Below, in pieces: positions 1 through 11,300 of a DNA stretch of 40,388 nucleotides. The notes beneath the pieces were generated by a model. It was not told the origin of the DNA and searched no databases. It worked only from the letters and a program-made list of their open reading frames with translations. A program made the translations under genes and the position numbers. Each line of letters begins with the position of its first letter. Positions within the stretch are counted from its first letter, which is position 1. The stretch comes from Betaproteobacteria bacterium (GTDB taxonomy: Bacteria; Pseudomonadota; Gammaproteobacteria; Burkholderiales; SG8-41): positions 1 through 40,388 of the forward strand of contig JAQGNH010000317.1 of the NCBI GenBank assembly GCA_028291945.1, written 5' to 3'.

Positions 1-1951
<1,951 letters not shown>

Positions 1952-1959
<8 letters not shown>

Positions 1960-2287
1960 CGAGCCAGCCAGGCACGTCTCGAAAACGCCGACATTGGCCG
2001 AGCAGATCGGCACGAAGGTGGAGCGCAAGTTAAAGGCGCGGCGTAACGCCGCGCCGGGCGTGTGGTTCGGCCTGGGCATGATGGGGCTCGTCGGCTGGTC
2101 GGTGGTCGTCCCGACGCTGCTGGGCGCGGCGCTAGGTCTCTGGCTCGATAAGCACCACCCGGGCACGCGTTCCTGGACGCTGGCGCTGTTGGTGGCCGGG
2201 CTCGTGGTCGGCTGTTTCAATGCGTGGCATTGGATCGCCAGGGAAGACAAGGCAATGCGGGAAGAACAGGGAAATAGCGATGACTGA
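1952..2287 (+). CDS. atpQ: N-ATPase AtpQ (AtpI-like membrane subunit)
   Basis: 111 aa membrane protein with a charged N-terminal segment (about residues 1-35) and two predicted transmembrane helices, around WFGLGMMGLVGWSVVVPTLL and TLALLVAGLVVGCFNAWHW. Between them is a glycine-rich turn with GLWLDK, typical of AtpI/AtpQ proteins. The ATG at 1952 overlaps the atpC stop by 8 nt. AtpQ is specific to N-ATPase operons and related to AtpI; AtpI-type proteins assist c-ring assembly, and the same role is inferred here. A start further upstream at 1925 is possible in the same frame but would lie deep within atpC. Confidence 0.88.
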
Positions 2288-2594
2288 AACGCCAACCCTC
2301 GCATTGGCGTGGATGGCAGGGGCGATGCTAGGTGCGATTTTCTTTGGCGGTCTTTGGTGGACCGTTCGCAAGTGCGCTTCGTGTGAACGGCCCGGGCTTT
2401 GGTTCGCAGGCAGCCTGCTGTTGCGGATGAGCATTGGCCTGGGCGGGTTTTACTTTGTCTCCGCCGGTTCCTGGCAGCGGCTCCTGCTTTGTCTCGTCGG
2501 ATTTATTATGGCTCGCTTGATTGTGACGTGGCTGATCCGACCACCGGAGGAAAGCCAAAGGCGCGCGGCGCCGCAGGCGAGCCATGCGCCTTAG
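2280..2594 (+). CDS. atpR: N-ATPase AtpR (small membrane subunit)
   Basis: 104 aa, three hydrophobic segments (about residues 7-27, 40-60 and 65-85) and a charged C-terminal tail. AtpR is the second N-ATPase-specific membrane protein; the family is known only from these operons. Its conserved arginine in a membrane helix has been proposed to interact with the c subunit carboxylate; here an Arg lies in the segment LLLRMSIGLGG and another in FIMARLIVTWLI. The ATG at 2280 overlaps the end of atpQ by 8 nt, and its 3' end overlaps atpB by 11 nt. Assignment rests mainly on position, size and topology. Confidence 0.87.
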   Translation: MTETPTLALAWMAGAMLGAIFFGGLWWTVRKCASCERPGLWFAGSLLLRMSIGLGGFYFVSAGSWQRLLLCLVGFIMARLIVTWLIRPPEESQRRAAPQASHAP

Positions 2595-3267
2595 TCCTGA
2601 CGACATGATCTTCTGGCAAAACGGGTTTCTCAAACTCAACGCGACGATTGTGTTCACTTGGCTGCTCATGCTCGTCCTGGCCGTGGGCTCAAAACTGATC
2701 ACGCGCAAACTTTCGACGGATCTGAAACGTACCCGCTGGCAGAACCTTCTGGAAATTGTCGTCACCGGTATTGGGAAACAAATCGAAGAAGTCGGCCTGC
2801 GCAATCCGGAGAAGTATCTAGGCTTTCTGGGCACCCTGTTTCTGTTCGTTGCCACGGCGACTCTCTGCGCGGTAATCCCCGGCTACGAGCCGCCTACGGG
2901 TTCCCTCTCGACGACGGCCGCACTCGCGCTGTGCGTGTTTGTGGCGGTGCCGCTTTACGGCATCGAATCACAAGGGATGCGTGGGTACCTTAGGTCCTAC
3001 GTCGAGCCGACCTTCGTTATGCTCCCGTTCAACATCATCGGCGAAGTCTCGCGCACGCTCGCGCTTGCTGTCCGCTTGTTCGGCAACATGATGAGCGGCG
3101 CGATGATCATCGGTATTCTGCTCGCCATCACGCCCTTCGTCTTTCCAGTGGTCATGACGGCTCTCGGTCTGCTCACTGGCATGGTGCAGGCGTATATCTT
3201 CAGCATTCTAGCTGCGGTTTACATCGCAGCCGCCACTCGCACTATCAAACCCAGGCCCGCAGCTTGA
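2584..3267 (+). CDS. atpB: N-ATPase subunit a (AtpB)
   Basis: 227 aa, Fo stator subunit forming the ion half-channels against the c-ring. Five or so membrane segments are visible. The essential arginine is R164 in LALAVRLFGNMMSG, the classic aArg helix. The final helix segment around MVQAYIFSILAAVYIAAA carries the Gln and Tyr typical of subunit a. The start ATG 2584 lies within the end of atpR; a second in-frame ATG at 2605 is an alternative. Length is somewhat short of housekeeping subunits (about 270), as is usual for N-ATPases. Confidence 0.95.
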   Translation: MRLSPDDMIFWQNGFLKLNATIVFTWLLMLVLAVGSKLITRKLSTDLKRTRWQNLLEIVVTGIGKQIEEVGLRNPEKYLGFLGTLFLFVATATLCAVIPGYEPPTGSLSTTAALALCVFVAVPLYGIESQGMRGYLRSYVEPTFVMLPFNIIGEVSRTLALAVRLFGNMMSGAMIIGILLAITPFVFPVVMTALGLLTGMVQAYIFSILAAVYIAAATRTIKPRPAA

Positions 3268-3294
3268 CCTATAACGAACTTGACCAGGGACACT

Positions 3295-3576
3295 ATGGAT
3301 AGCATGACTATTATCGCGGTGGCATCGATTGTCATCGCCGGCCTTACCACTGGTTTCGGCACGATGGGGCCCGCGTTGGCGGAAGGACGGGCGGTCGCGA
3401 CGGCGCTGACCTCGCTTGCCCAGCAGCCTGACGCCTCCGCCACCATCACGCGGACCCTGTTTGTAGGTCTGGCGATGATCGAATCCACGGCCATCTACTG
3501 TTTCGTGGTCTCGATGATCCTTATTTTCGCCAATCCGTTCTGGAATCACGCCATCACGCAGACCGGGGGAAAGTAA
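3295..3576 (+). CDS. atpE: N-ATPase subunit c (AtpE), double-carboxylate type
   Basis: 93 aa hairpin of two membrane helices that forms the rotor ring. I chose ATG 3295 because AGGGA lies four bases upstream; TTG 3280 and ATG 3304 are in frame. Helix 1 has GPALAEGRAV with E30, helix 2 has MIESTAIY with E63, S64, T65 and Y68. The polar loop is AQQPDA. E63-S-T-Y is the pattern that binds Na+ in Ilyobacter-type rings, while E30 occupies the place of the Gln of those rings. N-ATPase c subunits carrying two carboxylates were described, and the Burkholderia pseudomallei ring of this type was reported to favour protons. Ion choice here is therefore open, with H+ favoured. Confidence 0.95.
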   Translation: MDSMTIIAVASIVIAGLTTGFGTMGPALAEGRAVATALTSLAQQPDASATITRTLFVGLAMIESTAIYCFVVSMILIFANPFWNHAITQTGGK

Positions 3577-3579
3577 CGC

Positions 3580-4398
3580 GTGCTCATCGATTGGTTCACC
3601 GTCGGTGCGCAGGCGCTCAACTTTCTCATCCTGGTGTGGTTGATGAAGCGCTTTCTTTACAAGCCCATCCTCCACGCCATCGACGAGCGGGAGAAGCGGA
3701 TCGCTTTGGCCCTCGCGGACGCCGATGCAAAAAAGGGCGAAGCCCTGAAGGAGCGTGATGAGTTCCGACACCGGAATCGTGCGTTCGACGAGCAGCGCGC
3801 CGCACTGTTGAGCCAGGCGATGATCGATGCGAAAGCCGAACGTCAGCGACTCATCGAGGAAGCGCGCAAAGCAGCCGACGCTTCGGGTACCAAGCGACAG
3901 GAAGCGCTGACACGCGACGCTCATAACCTGAATCAATCCATCATTCGTCGGACGCAGCAGGAAGTCTTCGCCATTGCGAGAAAGGCTCTGACGGATCTCG
4001 CCTCGGCGAGTCTGGAAGAACGCCTGCGGGGTGTGTTCACTCGCCGCTTACGAGAGATGGACGGCGTGGCGAAAGAAAGACTTGCAGAGGCGCTCAAGAC
4101 ATCGTCCTCCCCCGCGCTCTTGCGCAGTGCATTTGAACTGCCAGCGGAACAGCGCGCGGCGCTTCAGGCTGCACTGAATGAAACCTTCTCGGCTCAAATC
4201 GATGTCCGCTTCGAGACCGCGCCGGAGGTGATCAGCGGTATCGAGCTCACCACGAATGGACAAAAGGTCGCGTGGAGCATCGCAGATTATCTCGCGTCTT
4301 TGGAAAAGGCCGTCGCCGAACTCGTGATGGAGCAAGGGAAGTCTGAGCCGTCACATGAGATCGAGGCCGAGCCGAAGTCTGTGGTGAACCTCCGATGA
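3580..4398 (+). CDS. atpF: N-ATPase subunit b with delta-like C-terminus (AtpF)
   Basis: 272 aa, longer than a normal b subunit (about 156). Starts with GTG at 3580, three bases after the atpE stop. Residues 1-25 hold the membrane anchor ([20 protein letters not shown]), followed by a long charged coiled coil of alternating Lys/Glu/Ala to about residue 140. The last third carries a pattern like the C-terminal domain of the delta subunit: [19 protein letters not shown] followed by YLASLEKAV. No separate atpH (delta) gene exists in the operon. I infer that the C-terminal extension replaces delta in binding the top of F1. A run of Glu-rich residues closes the protein. Confidence 0.92.
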   Translation: MLIDWFTVGAQALNFLILVWLMKRFLYKPILHAIDEREKRIALALADADAKKGEALKERDEFRHRNRAFDEQRAALLSQAMIDAKAERQRLIEEARKAADASGTKRQEALTRDAHNLNQSIIRRTQQEVFAIARKALTDLASASLEERLRGVFTRRLREMDGVAKERLAEALKTSSSPALLRSAFELPAEQRAALQAALNETFSAQIDVRFETAPEVISGIELTTNGQKVAWSIADYLASLEKAVAELVMEQGKSEPSHEIEAEPKSVVNLR

Positions 4399-6032
4399 AC
4401 GCCGCGCCTGAAAGCTTGCAGCGTGTCTTCGATCGCGCCTTCTCCGGAATAAGACAGGCGCGGAGAGACTTCACGCCGCAACTGACACCACGCGAGGTTG
4501 GCACTATCACGAACGTGTCCACGGGTATCGCGAAGGTTTCCGGCCTTCCGAGCGTGGGCTTCGACGAGTTGGTAAAGTTTCCGGGGAGTGTGTACGGCAT
4601 TGCGTTCAACGTGGACGAGGGCGAAATCGGCGTGGTGCTGCTCGGCGACTATTGGCATCTGCATGCAGGCGATGAAGTCGAGCGCACGGGCCGGGTCATG
4701 GACGTCGCCGTGGGCGACGAACTCCTGGGACGCGTCATCGACCCGCTGGGTCGGCCCCTTGATGGCAACGGCCCAGTAGCCGCCAGCGAGCGCCTGCCGA
4801 TCGAGCGCCCGGCTGCGCCGATCATGGGTCGGGCGCCGGTCACCGTGCCGCTGCAGACCGGCCTCAAAGTGATCGATGCGCTCATACCCATCGGGCGCGG
4901 TCAGCGCGAGCTGATTCTGGGTGATCGGCAGACCGGCAAGACCGCCATTGCGCTCGATACCATCCTCAACCAGCGAGGCCAGCAGGTTGTATGCGTGTAT
5001 TGCGCCATCGGTCAGCACGCATCCGCCGTGGCGAAGACGGTAGCGGTCCTGCGCGAACAGGGCGCGATGGATTACACCGTCGTCGTTGTGACCGAAGGCA
5101 ACGACGCGCCAGGGCTCGCCTACATCGCTCCTTACGCCGCGACCAGCATCGCAGAGCATTTCATGGAAACGGGTCGCGATGTGCTGATCGTTTATGACGA
5201 CCTCACCCAGCATGCGCGCGCGTATCGTGAGCTTTCCCTCCTGCTGCGCCGACCGCCCGGTCGCGAAGCGTTCCCCGGCGACATCTTCTATATTCATTCG
5301 CGGCTGCTGGAACGCGCCACTCATCTTCGCGAGGAACGCGGGGGTGGTTCGCTGACGGCGCTGCCCATCATCGAGACTGAAGCGCAGGACATCTCCGCCT
5401 ATATTCCGACGAATCTGATTTCCATTACGGATGGGCAGATCTATTTATCGCCCTCGCTGTTCGAATTGGGCGTTCTGCCCGCGGTCGATGTGGCCAAATC
5501 GGTCTCGCGCGTGGGCGGCAAGGCGCAACTGGCGACCTACCGCGCGGTTGCGGGCGACCTCAAGCTTGCCTACGCGCAGTTCGAAGAACTCGAGACCTTC
5601 GCCCGGTTCGGCGCCCGTCTCGATCAAGACACCCGCAAGATCATCGAGCATGGACGGCGGATCCGCGCCTGCCTCAAGCAGCCGCAATCCTCTCTGGTGT
5701 CCGTGCCCGCACAAATCGCCATCCTGCTCGCCTTGACGGCGAAACTCTTCGACTCGGTGCCGATTGACCAGATGGTAGACGCCGAGCATGCCGTGCACGA
5801 GGCGGCGGCGAACATTCCGGTCGAGATCTGTAAGCGATTCGAAACTGCCGCAGAATTGAACGACGAGGATCGCAAAACAATTATCGACATCGCCCGCGAA
5901 TCGCTCGCACCATTCGAATCCAAGCTGGAATTTAAACCCGAAGCCAACGCCGGGCCCGAGCCTGAACCTGAGTCCACGCTGGAGACCCCAATCGAGATCA
6001 AGCCCAAGACCGCGCTCAAGGAGAAACGATGA
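4395..6032 (+). CDS. atpA: N-ATPase subunit alpha (AtpA)
   Basis: 545 aa regulatory nucleotide-binding subunit. P-loop GDRQTGKT at residues 176-183, preceded by the typical [16 protein letters not shown]. The hallmark alpha segment with [20 protein letters not shown] and LSPSLFELG is present. The ATG overlaps the atpF stop as ATGA, and its own stop overlaps atpG the same way, so the three are translationally coupled. Oddity: an extended, low-complexity Pro/Glu/Lys-rich C-terminal tail of about 35 residues that housekeeping alpha subunits (about 510 aa) lack. Confidence 0.96.
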   Translation: MNAAPESLQRVFDRAFSGIRQARRDFTPQLTPREVGTITNVSTGIAKVSGLPSVGFDELVKFPGSVYGIAFNVDEGEIGVVLLGDYWHLHAGDEVERTGRVMDVAVGDELLGRVIDPLGRPLDGNGPVAASERLPIERPAAPIMGRAPVTVPLQTGLKVIDALIPIGRGQRELILGDRQTGKTAIALDTILNQRGQQVVCVYCAIGQHASAVAKTVAVLREQGAMDYTVVVVTEGNDAPGLAYIAPYAATSIAEHFMETGRDVLIVYDDLTQHARAYRELSLLLRRPPGREAFPGDIFYIHSRLLERATHLREERGGGSLTALPIIETEAQDISAYIPTNLISITDGQIYLSPSLFELGVLPAVDVAKSVSRVGGKAQLATYRAVAGDLKLAYAQFEELETFARFGARLDQDTRKIIEHGRRIRACLKQPQSSLVSVPAQIAILLALTAKLFDSVPIDQMVDAEHAVHEAAANIPVEICKRFETAAELNDEDRKTIIDIARESLAPFESKLEFKPEANAGPEPEPESTLETPIEIKPKTALKEKR

Positions 6033-7039
6033 GCGACAGCACGGCCAGCTTGCGCCGAAAGATTAGCGGTGCCGGAGATCTGCAGTCGGTCGTCCGCACG
6101 ATGAAAGCCCTGGCCGCCTCGAGCATCGGACAATACGAGAAATCGGTGATCGCACTGGCCGACTACTACCGAACCGTGGAGGTCGGGTTGGGCGCTTGCT
6201 TCAGGCAAAGCAAGCCAGCGCCCTTGACGGTAGAAGGGAAAGTACAGCCCGATGCGAGTGCGATCGGCGCCATCGTATTCGGCTCCGACCAGGGACTAGT
6301 GGGTCAGTTTAATGACGTGGTCGCGGATTATGCGATCAAGACACTCGCTGCTCTGCCCGGAAAACCCCACGTCTGGGCAGTCGGTGAGCGCGTTCATGCG
6401 CGCCTGGCTGACGCCGGTCTGCCGCTGATGGAAGTCTTCGCGGTGCCAAATTCGGTCAAGGCCATCACCCCGCTTGTCGGCCGGATCCAGATCGAAAGCG
6501 AGGCACGTCGGGCCAAAGGCCACAATGCGCGTCTTTACGTCTTCCATAACCGCCAGCACTCGGGGGCACTCTACGAACCGGTCAGCCAGCGGCTGTTGCC
6601 GCTCGACGCGCAATGGCAAGACGGTCTGTCCCAGGTCCACTGGCCGACTGCAAACGTGCCCGAGGTCATGCCTGACGGCACCACGACGCTCCGCGCACTC
6701 ATCCGCGAATATCTTTTCATCTCGCTCTTTCGGGCATGCGCCGAATCCCTCGCGAGCGAAAACGCGAGCCGCCTGGCGGCGATGGAACGCGCCGACAGAA
6801 ACATCGACGAATTGCTGGCAAATCTTCGCCGTACGTTCCACCGCCTGCGTCAAGGCTCCATAGACGAAGAACTCTTCGACGTTATCTCTGGCTATGAAGC
6901 GTTGTCGGAGCCCGCACGCTTCGGTCCTCGGCAATGCTTTGAGGCTGCGCAGGGCCGATCTGTAGCTTTTTTCGAACAGCTGCGCCGGACTGAGTGGTCT
7001 GTAAAGGAGCGCCTTGGTGGGTCGCGGTCCGTGTTGTGA
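6029..7039 (+). CDS. atpG: N-ATPase subunit gamma (AtpG)
   Basis: 336 aa rotor shaft, longer than the usual ~290. The N-terminal helix has [23 protein letters not shown] in shortened form ([20 protein letters not shown]), the classic gamma N-terminus. A mid-protein Rossmann-like portion contains [14 protein letters not shown], and the C-terminal helix contains [20 protein letters not shown], the region that rotates inside the alpha/beta head. The gene overlaps atpA by ATGA and closes the operon. About 25 residues after the expected helix end read as an unusual extension. Confidence 0.94.
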   Translation: MSDSTASLRRKISGAGDLQSVVRTMKALAASSIGQYEKSVIALADYYRTVEVGLGACFRQSKPAPLTVEGKVQPDASAIGAIVFGSDQGLVGQFNDVVADYAIKTLAALPGKPHVWAVGERVHARLADAGLPLMEVFAVPNSVKAITPLVGRIQIESEARRAKGHNARLYVFHNRQHSGALYEPVSQRLLPLDAQWQDGLSQVHWPTANVPEVMPDGTTTLRALIREYLFISLFRACAESLASENASRLAAMERADRNIDELLANLRRTFHRLRQGSIDEELFDVISGYEALSEPARFGPRQCFEAAQGRSVAFFEQLRRTEWSVKERLGGSRSVL

Positions 7040-7115
7040 TGCGGCGGTTCCACTGGCGTGTTCTTGCTTGAACGCTCGACAAACTATATGCGTCTTTTTA
7101 AACAGGAGACAGGCA

Positions 7116-7718
7116 ATGACAACCATCGACAGCTCGACAATGCACACAAAACCACGCGAGACAACGGGCGTTGCGCAAATGAGCAACGAATCGGTAATGG
7201 GCTTCGATCCCACCGCGCACTGGCACGAGACACTTCGAGACGGCACCCGGATACTGATCCGTCCGATTCGCAAGGAGGACGCCATGCTGGAACGAGCATT
7301 CCTCGAGCGGCTGTCGCCGGAGTCGCGAAGCTATCGCTTCCTCGGCCAGATACAGGTGAACGACGACCTGATCAGACGAATGACCGACCTGGATTACGAG
7401 CGCGACATGGCATTCATCGCGTTACGTCATGATTCAGGCGAGAAGAAAGAAATTGGTGTGAGCCGGTTCTGCACAGGCGATGGCGGAGAGAACTGCGAAT
7501 GTGCCGTGACCATCAGTGACGAATGGCAGGGTAAGGGGCTAGGCAAACTGCTCATGCGCCACCTGATCGAAGTGGCGCGTCAGCGCGGAATCAAGCGGAT
7601 GGTCTCCATCGATATGGCGGGGAATGTGGCCATGCACCGTCTTGCCGAAAGCCTGGGCTTCCACCGCAAAGTCAACCTCGACTATCCTAGCGAGGTCATT
7701 CACACCCTCGATTTGTGA
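7116..7718 (+). CDS. GNAT-family N-acetyltransferase
   Basis: 200 aa from ATG 7116, which has AGGAGA six to eight bases upstream; longer in-frame starts lack a ribosome site. The acetyl-CoA-binding motif A is QGKGLGKLL at residues 138-146, preceded by the beta strand ECAVTISDEW and followed by a helix with RHLIEVARQRGI. The segment GTRILIRPIRKED is characteristic of GNAT domains related to the protein acetyltransferase (Pat) group. Substrate is unknown. It lies 76 bases after atpG on the same strand and may be cotranscribed, but a separate promoter cannot be excluded. Confidence 0.88.
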   Translation: MTTIDSSTMHTKPRETTGVAQMSNESVMGFDPTAHWHETLRDGTRILIRPIRKEDAMLERAFLERLSPESRSYRFLGQIQVNDDLIRRMTDLDYERDMAFIALRHDSGEKKEIGVSRFCTGDGGENCECAVTISDEWQGKGLGKLLMRHLIEVARQRGIKRMVSIDMAGNVAMHRLAESLGFHRKVNLDYPSEVIHTLDL

Positions 7719-7733
7719 CCCCGGCCGGCGGGG

Positions 7734-7763
7734 CTCGCTGCGCGCACCTGCGCCGCGAGCGAG
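7734..7763. terminator. GC-rich hairpin between convergent genes
   Basis: CTCGCT (7734-7739) pairs with AGCGAG (7758-7763), and the inner bases GCGC/GCGC extend the stem. It sits between the plus-strand GNAT gene and the minus-strand kinase gene, where a bidirectional terminator would be expected. No T-run follows on either strand, so intrinsic termination would be weak. Confidence 0.4.
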
Positions 7764-7798
7764 GGAAGCCAGCAGCAAGCTTCGGAAGGTTTCAGTAT

Positions 7799-8929
7799 TC
7801 ATGATTGCCGAGGTAAATCAATGGTGAAGATGCATCCCTTACCCGGAAGGTTGCGCACGTGGAGCCCTCCGCCATTTGCTTCGATGCTCCGATTGCTGAT
7901 TGACAGGCCCAGGCCGACCCCAGTGCGGTCGGCTGCACGCTGCATAAACGGTTGAAATAGCTCTTCCGCTTTTCCCGGCGGCAAGCCACCGCATTCATCC
8001 CGAATTTCAATCAGAACGCGATCAGCTGTGGCGTGAGTTTTCAACGAAATGTGACCGTGAGGGTGCGTGAACTTGAATGCGTTTTGCAGCAGATTTGAGA
8101 CCGCTGAAGAAAGCATGTGTCGGTCAGCATCAACCGCCAGTCCTTGCTCCACGGGTTCGATGGTGAGTCCGACTCCCTTGGACTCGGCTTCCATGGCGGC
8201 GGCGATCTGAACTTCGTCAATAAATTCGCCGACCTAGATTCGCTCTTTTCGTGTGCGGAGCCCTGATGTTAGGCGTGCCTCGGCAAGTGAGCGATCAATA
8301 AGATCGCGCATTCCTTCGAGGCTGCGATCAAGTGATGCGCCAGTGGCGCCTACCACACCCACGTTGCCACTTTTGAGCGCCTTCTGCGCGAGCATGGCCG
8401 AATTGAGCAGGTCGCGCAGTTCGTGGGCGAGAAAACTCAGGCGTTCGGTCATCGCCTGGTTTCCTTGATCCAAGACAGCCAAATCACGACGGCGCGTGTA
8501 CTCGGTGACCGCGTCCGCAATGGCATTGTCGAGGCAGCGATTGAGAGTGTGAAACTCACCAACGGCAATCGGTGCGTTCAGCTCGACGGCTAACTCCGTG
8601 ACCGCTTGGCAGAGATCGCCGTAGTCGTGAACCACCTGATCGACAGTCAATCCCCGCCGGTGTAATTCACTGCCATGTTTGGTGGCGCTCTTGCCAATCT
8701 CCGAGCCGGTAGCGCTTGGGCGAGACGGTGACTCAGCGGAATGGTTGTGACTCTCCCAAAAAGAACAGGCGTTCTCGTGGTGAAGCGTCTTGATAAGTTG
8801 TTCGAGGAATAGCGGGATACCGTATTGCAGCTCTACATAGGACGCTTGCGGTGCGAGCCTCTTCGCAACTTTTGCTCTGCAGCGCGCGATCAACTCGTCG
8901 CGATTTTCGGTGAGAAACTCGTATAGCAT
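7799..8929 (-). pseudogene. sensor histidine kinase interrupted by an in-frame amber codon
   Basis: Reading from ATG 8929 (an in-frame GTG at 9019 is an alternative start), the first 231 codons give an N-terminal helical sensor region and a dimerisation box FLAHELRDLLNS with H169 as phospho-acceptor. Codon 232 is TAG (8236-8234). The same frame then continues without any shift through VGEFIDEVQIAAA into a complete ATPase domain: N box (SNLLQNAFKFTHP), G1 (DECGGLPPG), F box and G2 (GVGLGLSISN), to the stop at 7799. Thus a single base change separates the two halves of an otherwise intact cytoplasmic kinase of about 375 aa with no membrane helices. It may be a true nonsense mutation, a sequencing error or a leaky stop; expressed separately, neither half would be a full kinase. 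No response regulator is adjacent. Confidence 0.85.
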
Positions 8930-9453
8930 GCCTTGGCTTTGGGCTCCGGTTTGGGCCGATGCCGCGTGGGGTACACCAAGACGATGTGGTCGCGTAGCCT
9001 CGGATGGCTTATTCGACACCCTAAACCGCTTTGACGCGCGTGTATGTGCGCTACCGTACCAAAAATTCCTCCAAGGCGCTTCTGCATTTTAGTTTGGTTT
9101 GGAGCGGGGGCTTCGTCGAGCAAGTCCCGCAACACACGCTAATACAGGGGCGGAGTTTCGGCTCGCCTGCCATTGCTGGGCATACTGAGCCAGTGCGCGG
9201 TTCGGTCTTGTTCCCCGTCGGGACGGGGTCTCCGTTTAGTGTCCTAAGCGTGTTACCGCACGGACCGGGATGGGCGTTCCGCGCACACTTGTGTTCGCGG
9301 AATCGCGGCAAGGTCAGTTCATCGGTTCCGACCTGATCGGGACACCAAATTGGCGTTAGTCAAGAGGCACTATCGGTTGACTGTTGCAACCCCGCAAATT
9401 GGGATTCTGTTTCCCGAACCAACCATTAACGCCGTTAACCGCGGAAAGAAGCC
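8930..9453. other. intergenic region between divergent genes
   Basis: About 520 bases between the kinase (minus) and the CBS gene (plus). No gene is supported. It must carry both promoters. The one clear structure is an imperfect palindrome at 9277-9302 (TTCCGCGCACA against TGTGTTCGCGGAA), which could be a hairpin or operator. A GGAAAG ribosome site lies just before the CBS start. Confidence 0.4.
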
Positions 9454-10188
9454 ATGAACGCCTCAGACATTATGTCGATCTCGGTCGTTACAGTCGCAGG
9501 CACTGATTCTGTGGAGCAGGCAGCACGTTTGATGCTCGACAATCGCATCAGCGGCCTGCCGGTTGTAGACGCGGCGGGCAAAATCGCTGGGATGGTCACC
9601 GAAGGTGACTTCATGCGGCGAGAAGAGACGGGCAGCATCAAGAAACGTCTGCGCTGGCTCGAATTCTGTCTGGGACCCGGGCGCCTCGCACGGGAGTACG
9701 TACATACTCACGGGCGTAAAGTAGACGAAGTGATGACGCGGCATGTAGTGAGCGTTGCTGAGGATACGCCGCTGAATGAGGTAGTTTCGCTCATGGAGCG
9801 GCACCGGGTAAAGCGCGTGCCTGTGCTTCGCGGCGGAGAAGTGGTGGGCATCGTCAGCCGAGCGAACCTACTGCGTGCGTTTATGAGCCAGATAGATGCT
9901 GGTCCCCCGGTGCTTCCGACGGACCGCACCGTGCGCGACCAAATCCTGGCGGCGGTGGCAAAGGAAGCCTGGGGACCGAGCTATGGCATTAGCGTAGTGG
10001 TGCGCAACCGCGTCGTTGATCTTTGGGGAACCATATTCGACGAACGAGAGCGGATGGCATTACGAGTACTTGTAGAGAACGTACCGGGTGTCGAAGACAT
10101 TCGAGACCATCTGGTGTGGATAGAACCCATGTCCGGAATGGAATTCAATGCGCCGGGGAGGTTGCAGGCCAGCCAGATCGAAAGATGA
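9454..10188 (+). CDS. CBS-CBS-BON domain protein
   Basis: 244 aa soluble protein. Two CBS motifs are visible: residues about 1-60 (ASDIMSISVVTV ... ISGLPVVDAAGKIAGMVTEGD, split here) and about 88-150 (VDEVMTRHVVSVAEDTPL, then VKRVPVLRGGEVVGIVSRA). Residues about 158-230 form a BON domain ending in LRVLVENVPGVEDIRDHLV. CBS pairs bind adenine nucleotides or similar ligands and sense energy state; BON is often linked to membranes or stress. The combination is common as a stand-alone stress protein in Proteobacteria; the partner is unknown. Start ATG 9454 follows GGAAAG with normal spacing. Confidence 0.92.
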   Translation: MNASDIMSISVVTVAGTDSVEQAARLMLDNRISGLPVVDAAGKIAGMVTEGDFMRREETGSIKKRLRWLEFCLGPGRLAREYVHTHGRKVDEVMTRHVVSVAEDTPLNEVVSLMERHRVKRVPVLRGGEVVGIVSRANLLRAFMSQIDAGPPVLPTDRTVRDQILAAVAKEAWGPSYGISVVVRNRVVDLWGTIFDERERMALRVLVENVPGVEDIRDHLVWIEPMSGMEFNAPGRLQASQIER

Positions 10189-10278
10189 TCCAGGACATAT
10201 CATGCCCAAGCACCCTGACATTCCGTTCCCACCCAAGGCCCCCATGCTATTCCCTTCATCACGAACGCGAGAAGACAC

Positions 10279-10533
10279 ATGAAAGCTGCTGTCATATTTT
10301 GCGTTCCGATGATCACGGCAAATGGCTTCGCTTGGAGATGGCGCTCTGAGGACCATACAGAAGACTCCACACACCCCTTTGCCTATCACGCGGATTGCGT
10401 AACTGACGCCGAGCGTAACGGCTACATGGTGGGGATGGATCGCATGAAGGCTCGCAGCGATCTAGTCAGCGGCGCCGCTGGAAAGCCCGCTGGCGCGCGC
10501 GATTCGAGCGGGTCATTCCCCCGCCCCTCGTAG
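10279..10533 (+). CDS. small protein of unknown function with a DAERNGY core
   Basis: 84 aa candidate between the CBS gene and the Crp-type gene. The first 50 residues contain a Trp-rich strand (FAWRWRSED), an acidic stretch and PFAYHADCVTDAERNGY. A closely similar string is found again in the intergenic DNA near 11605-11650, which suggests that this core is a real protein family and not chance. The tail after about residue 60 is low complexity and may be spurious. Only a weak ribosome site (GAGA) precedes ATG 10279. Function unknown. Confidence 0.45.
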   Translation: MKAAVIFCVPMITANGFAWRWRSEDHTEDSTHPFAYHADCVTDAERNGYMVGMDRMKARSDLVSGAAGKPAGARDSSGSFPRPS

Positions 10534-10580
10534 CTTCATCTAACTTCCAGTCCAGTTGGATTTGGCCACAGCACCGCGCG

Positions 10581-11300
10581 TCAGATCGCGATCTGGTCCG
10601 GCAGCAAGCGGTCGAATTCCTTCTTGACCACCGCATAGCACTCGCAAACGCGCTTCTCCAGCTTCAGCCGATTGACGATGGTGATACGGCCACGGCTGTA
10701 GTGGATGAGTCCAGCCTCCTGCAGCTTGCCGGCAGCCTCAGTCACCCCTTCGCGTCGAACCCCGAGCATATTCGCGATCAATTCCTGAGTCATCGTGAGC
10801 TCGTTCGTAGGCAGACGGTCCGCGCTGAGCAGCAACCAGCGGCACAACTGTTGTTCCACCGAATGATGTCGGTTGCACACGGCAGTCTGCGCCATCTGCG
10901 TGATCAGCGCCTGGGTATAGCGCAGAAGCAAATGCAGCAGCGGACCTCCGTACTCGAACTCCTGTTTCATGATCTTGGAGCTCAGCCGGAATGCGTCTCC
11001 GGCGCTTTGAACGACTGCGCGGCTGGGCGTGGTCTCACCCCCCATGAACAAAGCAATGCCCACGAGACCTTCGTTACCCACCACGGCGATTTCTGCCGAC
11101 GCCCCATCCTTCATGACGTAGAGCAAAGAAACGATGGAGTCCGCCGGAAAGTATACGTACGGCTGCTTGCCGCCTGCCTCGTAGACTGACGCGCCGAGTT
11201 CGAGCGGTACGAGATCGAGATGCGGTTGCAACCGCTCGTATATCTCAGGCGGCAGAGCAGCCAGAAGCTTGTTTGGAGACGGCACGCCGGAAACGCCCAT
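10581..11300 (-). CDS. Crp/Fnr-family transcriptional regulator
   Basis: 239 aa from ATG 11300, chosen because GGAGGG lies seven bases upstream; the frame stays open to 11390 but without a ribosome site. Residues about 10-130 form a cyclic-nucleotide-binding fold (VYFPADSIVSLLYVMKDG, then EIAVVGNEGLVGIALF). Residues about 150-210 are the Crp-type winged helix (LTMTQELIANMLGVRREGV as recognition region). There is no N-terminal cysteine cluster, so it is not an oxygen-sensing Fnr; this subgroup has no known ligand. In related bacteria such genes occur beside phasin, CBS and acetate genes; targets here are inferred only from context. Confidence 0.9.
   Translation of the reverse strand: MGVSGVPSPNKLLAALPPEIYERLQPHLDLVPLELGASVYEAGGKQPYVYFPADSIVSLLYVMKDGASAEIAVVGNEGLVGIALFMGGETTPSRAVVQSAGDAFRLSSKIMKQEFEYGGPLLHLLLRYTQALITQMAQTAVCNRHHSVEQQLCRWLLLSADRLPTNELTMTQELIANMLGVRREGVTEAAGKLQEAGLIHYSRGRITIVNRLKLEKRVCECYAVVKKEFDRLLPDQIAI

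Noticed and set aside
3280-3297. TTG start at 3280 for the c subunit
   Set aside because: The AGGGA box at 3286-3290 is downstream of it and correctly spaced for ATG 3295.
4287-5324. Minus-strand open frame of 345 codons across atpF/atpA
   Set aside because: Lies wholly opposite conserved ATPase genes and shows no recognisable domain.
9382-9394. FNR-like site TTGACTGTTGCAA upstream of the CBS gene
   Set aside because: The half-sites are one base too close and the inner bases do not fit TTGAT-N4-ATCAA.
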